Positions 51,166 through 59,085 of a stretch of 63,264 bases of DNA are shown here, piece after piece. Source of the stretch: CAXPZW01 sp964221845 (GTDB lineage Bacteria; Bacteroidota; Bacteroidia; Flavobacteriales_D; Sanyastnellaceae); contig CAXPZW010000023.1 of the NCBI GenBank assembly GCA_964221845.1, positions 1 through 63,264 on the forward strand, written 5' to 3'. A program made the translations under genes and the position numbers. The notes below the pieces were generated by a model. The model was not told the origin of the DNA. It worked only from the letters and a program-made list of their open reading frames with translations, and did no database searches. Positions within the stretch are counted from its first letter, which is position 1. Each line of letters starts with the position of its first letter.

Positions 51166-53326
51166 TGCGCTTGACGAATTCAAAGTCCAAACGGCGCAAC
51201 ACCATGTTGGCCTGGGCCACCAGCACTTCCACCTCATCGCCCAATCGGAAGACTTCGCGGGTTTTGCTGTTGACCAGTTCGTAGCGCTCCTCGTCAAAAT
51301 CGAAGTAACCATCCAAGTCGTCGACCGAAACGCGGCCTTCGCACTTGCTGTCTTCCAATTCAACAAAGAAGCCGCCTGCGCTCAAGCCCGAGACCATGCC
51401 CTTGAAGGTCTGGCCCACTTTGTCCAGCATGAACTCGACTTGCTTGTATTTGATGGAAGCCCACTCGGCGTCCTGCGCCATTTTCTCGCGAACCGAACTG
51501 TGCTTGCACTGCTGTTCCACCGGATCGGCGTCCACCGATTTTCCGCCGTCCAAGTAGAACTGGAGCAAGCGGTGCGCCATCACGTCCGGGTAACGGCGGA
51601 TGGGCGAGGTGAAGTGCGAGTAGTAGTCAAACGCGAGCCCGTAGTGCCCGATGTTTTGGGTGCTGTACACCGCCTTGGCCATGGAACGGATGGCCATGGT
51701 TTGCACCAATTCCCGTTCCGGACGGTCTTGCAAGGTGCGTAGCAGTGAGCGGATGGACTGGGTGAGGTTCTTCTCCGAGGGCTTTTCCATGGGGATGCCC
51801 AATCTGGTGACAAACAGGTGGAGGGTTTTGAGCTTCTCCAAATCCGGTTTGTCGTGGATGCGGTACACGTAAGTGCGCCCCTTGGGATGCTTGTCCGAAG
51901 GGCCACCGATGAAGTGGCTCACGCGTTTGTTCGCCAGCAGCATGAAGTCCTCGATGAGCTTGTTGGCATCCACCAATCGCTTGATGTAGATGCCGGTAGG
52001 CTTGCCCTGATCGTCCAGGTGGAACTTCACTTCCTCGGAATGAAAATCGATGCCGCCGCGTTTGAAGCGACGGGCGCGCATTTTCTTGGCCAAGCGGTCC
52101 AGCACTTGGATGTCGTCGGCGTGATCACCCTTGCCTGAAACGATGCGTTCCTGGGCTTCTTCATAGGTAAAACGACGGTCTGACAAGGTCACCGTTCGGC
52201 CGAACCATTCCTTTTGAATCTGCGCGTCGTCGTCCAGCTCGAACACGGCTGAGAACGTGCACTTTTCCTCGTTTGGACGCAGCGAACAGAGTCCGTTAGA
52301 CAGGGCCTCTGGCAGCATAGGGATGGTGCGGTCCACCAAGTAAACACTTGTGGCGCGAGCGTAGGCCTCGTCATCCAGGATGGTGCCCGGCTTGAGGTAA
52401 TGCGACACGTCGGCGATGTGCACGCCCACTTCCCAGTTGCCGTTCTCCAGGCGCTGGATGCTCAATGCGTCGTCAAAGTCCTTGGCGTCGTGCGGATCAA
52501 TGGTGAAGGTGGTGACCTCGCGCATGTCTCGGCGCTTGGCGATCTCGGCTGGGGTGATCTCGGTGGGGATCTTGGCCGCAGCCGCTTCCACCTCAGGCGG
52601 GAACTCCACAGGCAGGCCGAACTCGGCCATGATGGCGTTCATTTCCACGTCGTTGTCGCCGGGCTTACCCAGGACCTGGGTGATGCGTCCGAGCGGCAGT
52701 TCACCGGTGCGCTCCCATTTTTCGATGGCAACGAGCACCTTTTCGCCCTCCTTGGCCCCGTTACGCAGGTTGCGCGGGATGAGGAAGTCCTTGGTGATGC
52801 GGGAACTGGTGGGGATCACAAACATGCGGTCCTCGTCCATTTCCACCACGCCCACGTATGCTTCGAGTGCACGTTTGACCACGCGCAACACTTTGGCGCC
52901 GGGGCGTTTTTTGCCGGGAATGACTTTGATTTCCACCGTATCGCCCCAGAGGGCGGTGCCGGTTTCGCCGTGGCGCACGACAAACTCTTCGTCGAACCCA
53001 GGCACGTCCACAAAGCCGCGGCCGTGGCGGTTGATTTGAATGCGGCCCTCGAGCACCTTTTTGGGGATGTGCTTGAGGACGTATTTGTGTTGCGAGGTCT
53101 CACGTACGTTGCCCTTGGCGACCTCCTCGGTCAGGATTTCGCGGATCAGGGTACGGACCGGACCGTCTGTGATGCCGAGCGCTGCCGACACCTGTTTGTA
53201 ATTCTGAGGGGTATCTCCGGCTTTGGCCAAGATGTCAATGATCTCGCTGCGCAAGTTGCGCGTGCCGCCGGGATTGGTGCGCTTGGGCCCTTTGGCCTTG
53301 CTGCGCTTGTTATGTTTTCTTCCCAT
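51149..53326 (-). CDS. rnr: Ribonuclease R
   Basis: 725 residues from ATG 53326. Basic N-terminus and helix-turn-helix-like part (about 1-70), cold-shock domains (about 80-230), RNB catalytic domain with the acidic cluster TIDPHDAKDFDDALS, and a C-terminal S1 domain (about 640-720, FKGMVSGLSAGGFFVELEDS). A processive 3'-5' exoribonuclease that degrades structured RNA and takes part in rRNA quality control. Slightly shorter than E. coli RNase R, mainly at the tail. The 3' end overlaps the giant surface-protein gene on the opposite strand by 17 bases. Confidence 0.96.
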   Translation of the reverse strand: MGRKHNKRSKAKGPKRTNPGGTRNLRSEIIDILAKAGDTPQNYKQVSAALGITDGPVRTLIREILTEEVAKGNVRETSQHKYVLKHIPKKVLEGRIQINRHGRGFVDVPGFDEEFVVRHGETGTALWGDTVEIKVIPGKKRPGAKVLRVVKRALEAYVGVVEMDEDRMFVIPTSSRITKDFLIPRNLRNGAKEGEKVLVAIEKWERTGELPLGRITQVLGKPGDNDVEMNAIMAEFGLPVEFPPEVEAAAAKIPTEITPAEIAKRRDMREVTTFTIDPHDAKDFDDALSIQRLENGNWEVGVHIADVSHYLKPGTILDDEAYARATSVYLVDRTIPMLPEALSNGLCSLRPNEEKCTFSAVFELDDDAQIQKEWFGRTVTLSDRRFTYEEAQERIVSGKGDHADDIQVLDRLAKKMRARRFKRGGIDFHSEEVKFHLDDQGKPTGIYIKRLVDANKLIEDFMLLANKRVSHFIGGPSDKHPKGRTYVYRIHDKPDLEKLKTLHLFVTRLGIPMEKPSEKNLTQSIRSLLRTLQDRPERELVQTMAIRSMAKAVYSTQNIGHYGLAFDYYSHFTSPIRRYPDVMAHRLLQFYLDGGKSVDADPVEQQCKHSSVREKMAQDAEWASIKYKQVEFMLDKVGQTFKGMVSGLSAGGFFVELEDSKCEGRVSVDDLDGYFDFDEERYELVNSKTREVFRLGDEVEVLVAQANMVLRRLDFEFVKRINAPK

Positions 53327-53423
53327 GTGGAAGGATGTATTTGTGTGTAAAATTCGTGGTTTACGCACCCGGCAATGTGGCCTTTGGATGAAGTTCTCCA
53401 AAAGCGGCCGTGTGCTTTTGTTG

Positions 53424-53431
53424 TTTCTTTG
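53424..53431 (+). promoter_or_regulatory. -7-like box before the methyltransferase gene, leaderless-type
   Basis: TTTCTTTG, one base off TAnnTTTG, only four bases before the ATG at 53436. Confidence 0.35.
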
Positions 53432-53435
53432 GCCC

Positions 53436-54296
53436 ATGGCGCAAACCTGGACCTTCCCTGAGTGGGACGACTACCAACTGCTGGACTGCGGTGACGGCTG
53501 GAAAGTCGAGCAATTTGCCGGCCGCGTAGTCCTACGACCGGAAACCGCAGCCATCTGGCCGCTTGCCAAGCCCTTGGAGCATTGGGACCGCAAATCCGGC
53601 GCCCGTTTTGACTTCACCTCCAAGAAGTCAGGCAAGTGGTCGGTAGACCCGGGCTTTCCTGAGCGTTGGTCCATTCGCGTGCCCGAAGCCTGTGGGGGCT
53701 TCCGCATGAACCTGGAGCTCACAGCCTTCAAGCACGTAGGCATCTTCCCTGAGCAAGCTTCCAACTGGGCCTTCATCACCGAACAACTCCAGGGCAAACC
53801 CGGGGCCAAAGTGCTGAATCTGTTCGCCTACACCGGGGGTGCCTCCCTCGCCGCAAAGGCTGCCGGGGCGGACGTGACCCACGTAGACAGCATCAAGCAA
53901 GTGATCGGTTGGACCCGTGAAAACATGGAATCCAGTGGGCTCGACGGCATCCGATGGGTGGTGGAAGACGCCCTGAAGTTCATGCAACGCGAGGTACGCC
54001 GGGGGAACCGCTACACCGGCATCATCATGGACCCGCCCACGTGGGGCTTGGGTGCAAAAGGCGAGAAATGGCGGTTGGAAGACCAGATCAACACGCTCTT
54101 TCAAGCGGCGGCCGAGCTGCTTGAGCCCGAACACTTCCTGGTGGTGAGTACCTACTCAGGGTTGACACCCACCATGGTAGAGGCGCTGGCGGCCCGTCAT
54201 TTTGGGCACCAACACGGCAAAGGTCGTGAATTGGTTTTACATGCCTCTACAGGCATCGACCTTCCCCTGGGCAATACCCTTAGAATCAGCCAGTAA
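53436..54296 (+). CDS. Class I SAM-dependent methyltransferase (RlmI/RlmK-like)
   Basis: 286 residues from ATG 53436; upstream in-frame codons read across the rnr promoter and are not conserved-looking. Motif I is KVLNLFAYTGGASLAA, the acidic SAM ribose contact follows in VTHVDSIKQV, and motif IV is DPPTWGLG. This is the pattern of RlmI/RlmK-type 23S rRNA cytosine- or guanine-methyltransferases, but the N-terminal PUA domain of RlmI is absent. An RNA substrate is likely; the exact target is unknown. The last 11 bases overlap the end of serS on the other strand. Confidence 0.85.
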   Translation: MAQTWTFPEWDDYQLLDCGDGWKVEQFAGRVVLRPETAAIWPLAKPLEHWDRKSGARFDFTSKKSGKWSVDPGFPERWSIRVPEACGGFRMNLELTAFKHVGIFPEQASNWAFITEQLQGKPGAKVLNLFAYTGGASLAAKAAGADVTHVDSIKQVIGWTRENMESSGLDGIRWVVEDALKFMQREVRRGNRYTGIIMDPPTWGLGAKGEKWRLEDQINTLFQAAAELLEPEHFLVVSTYSGLTPTMVEALAARHFGHQHGKGRELVLHASTGIDLPLGNTLRISQ

Positions 54297-55560
54297 TCTT
54301 GTCGAAACGGGTGTAGGGTTGCAACGCACGTGGAATGCGGATGCCGCCTTCCTCTTGGTTGTTCTCCAACAGCGCTGCCATGATACGCGGCAACGCCAAC
54401 GCCGAACCGTTCAAGGTGTGTGCCAGCTGCGCTTTGTTGTTCTCGTCGCGGTAGCGGCACTTGAGGCGGTTGGCTTGGTAGGTCTCGAAGTTCGATACCG
54501 AGCTCACTTCCAACCAGCGCTGTTGCGCGGCGCTCCACACTTCCAAATCGTAGGTGAGGGCTGCAGTAAAGCCCAAGTCTCCGCCACACAAACGCACCAC
54601 ACGGTAAGGCAGCTCCAATTTCTCCAGCAAGCCCTTCACGTGCTCCACCATTTCCATGAGGGTGTCGTACGAGTGGTCTGGATGTTGGATTTGGACGATT
54701 TCCACTTTCTCGAATTGGTGCAGGCGGTTGAGGCCGCGCACATCCTTCCCGTATGAACCGGCCTCGCGGCGGAAACAAGGTGAGTGCGCACACAGTTTGA
54801 CGGGCAGGTCCGCCTCTTTCAGGATCTCATCGCGGTAAATGTTGGTCACAGGAACCTCCGCGGTGGGGATCAGGTACAGGTCGTCGTCTTGGCAGTGGTA
54901 CATCTGGCCTTCCTTGTCGGGGAGTTGGCCGGTGCCGTACCCGCTGGCTTCGTTGACCACAAAGGGAGGGATCACCTCGCCATACCCGGCGTCGGCAGCT
55001 TCGTCCAGGAAGAAATTCACCAGCGAACGCTGCAGGCGTGCGCCTTGTCCAGTGTAGACGGGGAAGCCCGCACCGGTGATCTTCGATCCCGTTTCGAAAT
55101 CGATGAGTTTGTAGTCCTCGGCCAGTTCCCAGTGGGGCTTGGCGTTTTCGCCGAGCTGAGGGATTTCGCCGTGGTCTTCCACAAACTGGTTCTCCGCATC
55201 CGACTTGCCGGCGGGCACCAACGTGTTGGGCACGTTGGGGATGTGGCTCAACGCATCGCGCAATTGGGCATCCAGCTCGCTGAAGCGGGCCTCCAGGAGG
55301 TGCTTCTTCTCTTTGATGGCCACCGTTTGCTCACGAATGGCGTTGGCCTCGTCCTTCTTGCCTTGCTTGAACAGGTCGCCGATCTGCTTGGACAGGGTGT
55401 TGGAGGTGTGGTTTACCTCGTCCATCTCCTGTTGGGTCAGGCGGCGGCGTTCGTCAATGACCAAGGCGTGTTCTACCTCCTTGGTGAAGTCGTGGTTGCG
55501 CACGTTCAGACGCTCAATGATGGCGTCTTTGTGCTCGCGCAGATAGTGGATCTGTAACAT
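54286..55560 (-). CDS. serS: Serine--tRNA ligase
   Basis: 424 residues, the normal length. The N-terminal antiparallel coiled coil that grips tRNA-Ser spans about 25-105. The class II catalytic core follows with motif 2 FRREAGSYGKDVRGL, the serine-binding YLIPTAEVPVTN, LEVSSVSNFETYQANRL and motif 3 GSALALPRIMAALLEN. It charges tRNA-Ser and tRNA-Sec with serine in the cytoplasm. It has its own -7 box and is separated from the ribosomal protein genes upstream by a hairpin. Confidence 0.98.
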   Translation of the reverse strand: MLQIHYLREHKDAIIERLNVRNHDFTKEVEHALVIDERRRLTQQEMDEVNHTSNTLSKQIGDLFKQGKKDEANAIREQTVAIKEKKHLLEARFSELDAQLRDALSHIPNVPNTLVPAGKSDAENQFVEDHGEIPQLGENAKPHWELAEDYKLIDFETGSKITGAGFPVYTGQGARLQRSLVNFFLDEAADAGYGEVIPPFVVNEASGYGTGQLPDKEGQMYHCQDDDLYLIPTAEVPVTNIYRDEILKEADLPVKLCAHSPCFRREAGSYGKDVRGLNRLHQFEKVEIVQIQHPDHSYDTLMEMVEHVKGLLEKLELPYRVVRLCGGDLGFTAALTYDLEVWSAAQQRWLEVSSVSNFETYQANRLKCRYRDENNKAQLAHTLNGSALALPRIMAALLENNQEEGGIRIPRALQPYTRFDKITG

Positions 55561-55597
55561 GGCTGGTGCCTTGTTGCGTGGGTTAAATGGATGGCGG

Positions 55598-55605
55598 CAA
55601 AGGTA
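55598..55605 (-). promoter_or_regulatory. -7 box of serS
   Basis: TACCTTTG on the minus strand, 37 bases before the serS start. A TTG on the minus strand at 55630-55628, 22 bases upstream, may be the -33 element. Confidence 0.6.
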
Positions 55606-55630
55606 AATACCCCGCTGCTATGAACTACAA

Positions 55631-55670
55631 CACCCCTGTGCCAATCCGCAATGCGGTTGGCGCAGGGGTG
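55631..55670 (-). terminator. Long hairpin after rpmA
   Basis: The arms CACCCCTGTGCCAATCCGCA and ATGCGGTTGGCGCAGGGGTG pair over about 19 bp with one bulge and one mismatch. It lies 24 bases beyond the rpmA stop. The T tract on the minus strand is weak (TGTTGT), so termination may be partial. Confidence 0.6.
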
Positions 55671-55694
55671 CCGAAATATTGAAAATCAGTACGC

Positions 55695-55958
55695 TTACGC
55701 CTCGCCTACTGGGCGAATCGAAACGTATGAACGGTTGTTGCGCTTCTTGCGGAACTCCACCTTGCCGTCGATCAGAGCGAACAGGGTGTGGTCCTTGCCC
55801 ATACCAACGTTGTCGCCAGGATGGTGCTGGGTGCCGCGTTGACGAACAATGATGTTACCAGCGATGGCATCTTGACCACCGAAGATCTTCACGCCGAGGC
55901 GTTTACTTTCCGATTCACGTCCGTTCTTCGAACTACCTACTCCTTTCTTGTGAGCCAT
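55695..55958 (-). CDS. rpmA: 50S ribosomal protein L27
   Basis: 87 residues. L27 sits at the peptidyl-transferase centre. Its conserved N-terminus is complete (MAHKKGVGSSKNGRESESKR), followed by GVKIFGGQDAIAGNIIVRQR and HPGDNVGMGKDHTLFA. No N-terminal propeptide is present. The gene is 39 bases downstream of rplU, the classical rplU-rpmA pair. Confidence 0.98.
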   Translation of the reverse strand: MAHKKGVGSSKNGRESESKRLGVKIFGGQDAIAGNIIVRQRGTQHHPGDNVGMGKDHTLFALIDGKVEFRKKRNNRSYVSIRPVGEA

Positions 55959-55997
55959 GGGTTCTAATCTTTATAAATTCCTCTCCGAAGAGATCAA

Positions 55998-56720
55998 TTA
56001 CTTTTTGCTTCCGCCGTTCTCCTCTTGCCACTTCTTAAGCTCGTCCCACTGGCCGTCAGCAGCCATGCGGGCTTGCACGGGCCATGAAGTTGGGTCGATT
56101 GACTTGTAGCGAGGGCCAGCCGCTTCGAGGACCTCGCGGATGCGCTCTACTGAAGCTTCTGCCAAAGCAGCGAATGAAGTGATGCCGGCATTGTTCAGGT
56201 GCTCAGCGGTCTTTGGACCGATGCCTTCGATCTTGCGCAGGTCGTCGCCTTTGGCGCTGGCCTTAGGTGCAGGCTTTTTGGCTTCAGCCTTGGGTGCAGC
56301 CTTCTTGGCTTCGGCCTTAGGAGCAGCTTCCTTCTTAGGGGCTTCTTTCTTAGACTCTTCCTTCTTGGGCTCAGCTTTCTTCTCGGCTTTCTTGGCAGCC
56401 TTGGCACCTGAGGCTACGATCGATTCGATCTGGATCTCGGTGAGTGAGGCGCGGAAACCGTTTTTCTTGCGGTAGCCCTTGCGGCGTTTCTTCTTGAATA
56501 CGATGACTTTGTCACCCTTCAGGTGGCCGTTCACTTTTGCAGTGATGGCCGCTCCTGATATAGCTGGGGCGCCAACAGTGACGTCTCCGCCGTTGTCGAT
56601 CAAAAGCACGTTGTCGAATTGGACTTTCGCGCCTTCGTCGGCATGCAGACGGTTAACGATCAGCTGCTGATCTTTGGTAACCTTGTACTGGTGCCCTGCT
56701 ATCTCTACGATTGCGTACAT
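55998..56720 (-). CDS. rplU: 50S ribosomal protein L21 fused to a Lys/Ala-rich linker and HhH domain
   Basis: 240 residues from ATG 56720, against about 103 for ordinary L21. Residues 1-103 are normal L21 (MYAIVEIAGHQYKVTKDQQL, FKKKRRKGYRKKNGFR). Residues about 105-157 are a Lys/Ala/Glu/Pro-rich linker of KKEAPKKEAAPKAEAKKAAP type. Residues about 158-240 are a helix-hairpin-helix domain (DDLRKIEGIGPKTAEHLNNA, then ITSFAALAEASVERIREVLE). HhH domains bind nucleic acid without sequence specificity. I recall extended L21 proteins from other Bacteroidota, so this is probably lineage-wide. The added domain may contact rRNA. Confidence 0.95.
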   Translation of the reverse strand: MYAIVEIAGHQYKVTKDQQLIVNRLHADEGAKVQFDNVLLIDNGGDVTVGAPAISGAAITAKVNGHLKGDKVIVFKKKRRKGYRKKNGFRASLTEIQIESIVASGAKAAKKAEKKAEPKKEESKKEAPKKEAAPKAEAKKAAPKAEAKKPAPKASAKGDDLRKIEGIGPKTAEHLNNAGITSFAALAEASVERIREVLEAAGPRYKSIDPTSWPVQARMAADGQWDELKKWQEENGGSKK

Positions 56721-56747
56721 GACGATTAGGGATAAAAATTGGGAGGG

Positions 56748-56755
56748 CAAAAGTA
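56748..56755 (-). promoter_or_regulatory. -7 box of the rplU-rpmA operon
   Basis: TACTTTTG on the minus strand fits TAnnTTTG and lies 27 bases before the rplU start. Confidence 0.55.
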
Positions 56756-56763
56756 CGAAGAAC

Positions 56764-56779
56764 TGTGGATAAGTCCACG
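56764..56779. promoter_or_regulatory. Consensus DnaA box inside a small hairpin
   Basis: TGTGGATAA at 56764-56772 is the exact reverse complement of the DnaA box TTATCCACA. It overlaps a hairpin GTGGA-TAAG-TCCAC (56765-56778). It lies just upstream of the rplU -7 box, so DnaA could influence this operon. It is a single site. Confidence 0.4.
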
Positions 56780-56796
56780 TTTTTGCTCTAAATTCT

Positions 56797-57717
56797 TCAG
56801 GACTCCACCGATTCAGCGGCGGGTTTAGCGGTGCGGCCTTTGTTCACAAGGTAAACCCCGCTGAAGATGACCACGGTCCACACCAAGTGCATGGGCCCGA
56901 TGTATTCGTCGTTCAGCGCCCCCCACATCATCGCAAACACCGGTATCAAGTAGGTCACCGAAGCCGCATAGGTGCCACTGGTCAACTGGATTAGCCAATT
57001 GAACAGCCCCAAGGCCGCAGCCGTTCCCACAATGCCCAACACAGCAATGGCACCCAGCCCAATGAGCCCTTGCGGATTTTCAAGCGTGATGGTTCCCACC
57101 CCGGACCAAAGCGCATAGATGGTGCATGGGATGCCCCCTGTAAGCAGCGCAAAGGCGGCAATGGTTAGACTTTCACGGTGCTTGAGTTTGTAGGCGATCA
57201 AATTGACACTGACCCCATAGCAGGCCGTGGCCATGACCACCACTCCAATGTGCCACCATGACAACGACAGATCCAATTCCTGTTGGGTAGCCAGTCCCGT
57301 TGCTCCAAGCAAGCCCAATCCAATTCCTACCAACTGCAACCATTTTACTTTGGCGCCAAAGAAGCCTGCTGCAATGAACAGCGCAAAAAACGGAGTCAGC
57401 CCGTTGAGGATACCGGCGAAGTTCGAATCGATAACGGTTTGGGCGTAGGTGAAGCTGAAGGCAGGAATGGTGTTGCCCACGATACCCACTGCGGCCATCC
57501 AGGCGTAATCCCGCCAACTGATGCGCTTGATGCGGGAGATCACAACCGGCAACAGCACCAAACCGGCGAATCCAATGCGCAACGCACCCACTTGCCAAGA
57601 GCTAAAAAGGGGCGCTTTGTTGGTGCCAAACAACCCGATGTCCATCAAGATGAAAGAGCTCCCCCAAACAAAGGCGAGTATGAGCAGCAAAAAGGGTGGA
57701 AACCAGGTCTTGTTCAA
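56797..57717 (-). CDS. EamA/DMT-type transporter
   Basis: 306 residues from a TTG start (no better ATG exists before the first helix). Ten membrane helices arranged as two EamA repeats; the first repeat begins LLILAFVWGSSFILMDIGLF and the second around WHIGVVVMATACYGVSVNLI. Drug/metabolite transporter superfamily proteins export amino acids, purines or other small metabolites through the inner membrane; the substrate is not predictable. The gene stands alone between the glucosaminidase and rplU genes. Confidence 0.9.
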   Translation of the reverse strand: MNKTWFPPFLLLILAFVWGSSFILMDIGLFGTNKAPLFSSWQVGALRIGFAGLVLLPVVISRIKRISWRDYAWMAAVGIVGNTIPAFSFTYAQTVIDSNFAGILNGLTPFFALFIAAGFFGAKVKWLQLVGIGLGLLGATGLATQQELDLSLSWWHIGVVVMATACYGVSVNLIAYKLKHRESLTIAAFALLTGGIPCTIYALWSGVGTITLENPQGLIGLGAIAVLGIVGTAAALGLFNWLIQLTSGTYAASVTYLIPVFAMMWGALNDEYIGPMHLVWTVVIFSGVYLVNKGRTAKPAAESVES

Positions 57718-57784
57718 AGCGAAGATTTCAAGGCCTCAAAGGTCCACAAATCCCCTCGGAACACACCGGTCAAATCTTTGAAAA

Positions 57785-58798
57785 CTACCCGCGCTGGGCC
57801 ACGGCTTTGTTCAGCGACAAGCGGTCGCCTGCCGCGGGCTCTGCGCCAGGGGCAATGCCGTTGCGTTTGCGCAAGCGGGACAGCTTAACCCCGTACTGCT
57901 GAGAAATCGAGCGCAAAGTCTCGCCTTCCTGCACCACGTGCGAAGGGGTTTTGCAGCGTCCCCGTTTGGGTTGGATGTAGACCAACTCGCCCTCGGCAAA
58001 GGTGTGGCCATCGGGCAGGTCGTTGTATTTGCGGATTTGCCAGGGCATGAGTTCCAACTCCTCGGCGAGCGAGGTGATGGTTTCGCCGCCGTCGGCCACT
58101 ACAAATTGGATGCGGTTGTCGGACACCTCCAAGGATTTCGTAGAGCTCCAGCGTACCTCGGGCAATGCGTCGTTCTTCCGGCGTTTGCGCGGTTCGGCAG
58201 CTTGGGCAACAGGTTCCTCTTTGGTTTCTTCTTGAACTTGGGCTACCGGCTCACCGCGATCGGGGGTCTCTCCCTTCTTGCGCATGGACACACCAATCTT
58301 GTCGTACTGTGTCAGGTCGTTGGCCTCGATGATTCCGATCAGCAGTTTGGCGTAGGTAGACGCTGTGGCGTACCCGCATTTCTTCAGGCCTTTTGCCCAG
58401 CCCTTGTAGTCAGTGACCTTGAGGTCGAACAGCTCTGCGTAGCGCTTGCGCAACAGGAAGTCCGAGTGGTCCTCGTAGGATTGGCGGGCGTCTTCGTATA
58501 CACGGAAGCATTCGCCTTTTTTGTCATCGTCGTGGTAGGTGCGTCCGCCGGTCCAGTCCGAGTGGCATTTGATGCCAAAGTGGTTGTTGGACTTGCGCGC
58601 CAGCTCGGAATTGCCGTCACCGCTTTCCAGGATGCCCTGGGCCAAGGTGATGCTTGCGGGGATGCCATGCGCGACCATTTGGTAGATGGCTTCGTCCTTC
58701 CACTGGTCGATGTATTGACTGCGCGTGAGGCGTTGCTCGGATGCCAAAGTGGTCACCGAAAACAGCGCGAGTATAAGCAGGGAGATGAATGCTTTCAT
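57785..58798 (-). CDS. Exported N-acetylglucosaminidase with two LysM domains
   Basis: 337 residues from ATG 58798, which opens the signal peptide MKAFISLLILALFSVTTLAS. A glucosaminidase (FlgJ/Mannosyl-glycoprotein endo-beta-N-acetylglucosaminidase type) domain covers about 25-180, with ITLAQGILESGDGNSELA (catalytic Glu58) and NNHFGIKCHSDW. A charged linker (EETKEEPVAQAAEPRKRRK) leads to two LysM modules that bind peptidoglycan (about 230-275 and 285-332, VVQEGETLRSISQQYGVKLS). It cuts glycan strands in the periplasm during wall remodelling or cell separation. Usual architecture in Bacteroidota. Confidence 0.93.
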   Translation of the reverse strand: MKAFISLLILALFSVTTLASEQRLTRSQYIDQWKDEAIYQMVAHGIPASITLAQGILESGDGNSELARKSNNHFGIKCHSDWTGGRTYHDDDKKGECFRVYEDARQSYEDHSDFLLRKRYAELFDLKVTDYKGWAKGLKKCGYATASTYAKLLIGIIEANDLTQYDKIGVSMRKKGETPDRGEPVAQVQEETKEEPVAQAAEPRKRRKNDALPEVRWSSTKSLEVSDNRIQFVVADGGETITSLAEELELMPWQIRKYNDLPDGHTFAEGELVYIQPKRGRCKTPSHVVQEGETLRSISQQYGVKLSRLRKRNGIAPGAEPAAGDRLSLNKAVAQRG

Positions 58799-58930
58799 GT
58801 CCGGGGTTTTTCCAAGAGTTGGGCCAAACTTCAAAGTTAAAACGCACGCAAGGGGCGAATCTGTAGGAATGGGGACGGTTTTGAACACCAACATGTGCGT
58901 GGGGGAAAAGCGCTTGGGCGCTTTTAGTGG

Positions 58931-59028
58931 AAGTGGAAGTGCAAGGGTTTAGTGCAAGGGCTATTTGCAGGTGAACTGTCTGGATATGCAGCAACTCCAC
59001 CTTGCACTAAACCCTTGCACTTCCACTT
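58931..59028. repeat. Perfect 29-bp inverted repeat with 40-base spacer
   Basis: The arms at 58931-58959 and 59000-59028 are exact reverse complements over 29 bases; the left arm begins AAGTGGAAGTGCAAGGG. Within each arm AGTGCAAGG occurs twice, three to four bases apart. The arms lie between the glucosaminidase start and a terminator, in a stretch (58799-59085) without a gene. They would form a very stable hairpin in RNA or a cruciform in DNA. Confidence 0.9.
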
Positions 59029-59051
59029 GCCCTCGTTTTTCACAGAAAAAC

Positions 59052-59079
59052 GAAAGGCGCCTGTTTCTAGGCGCCTTTC
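59052..59079 (-). terminator. Intrinsic terminator of the 59086-60516 gene
   Basis: A perfect 11-bp stem GAAAGGCGCCT / AGGCGCCTTTC with a six-base loop. On the minus strand it is followed by CGTTTTTCTG, a good T tract. It begins about seven bases after the stop of the gene at 59086. Confidence 0.9.
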
Positions 59080-59085
59080 TTCCAC

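Noticed and set aside
58931..59028. Invertible promoter segment
   Set aside because: The 40-base spacer holds no -7 box in either orientation, is very short for site-specific inversion, and no invertase gene is near.
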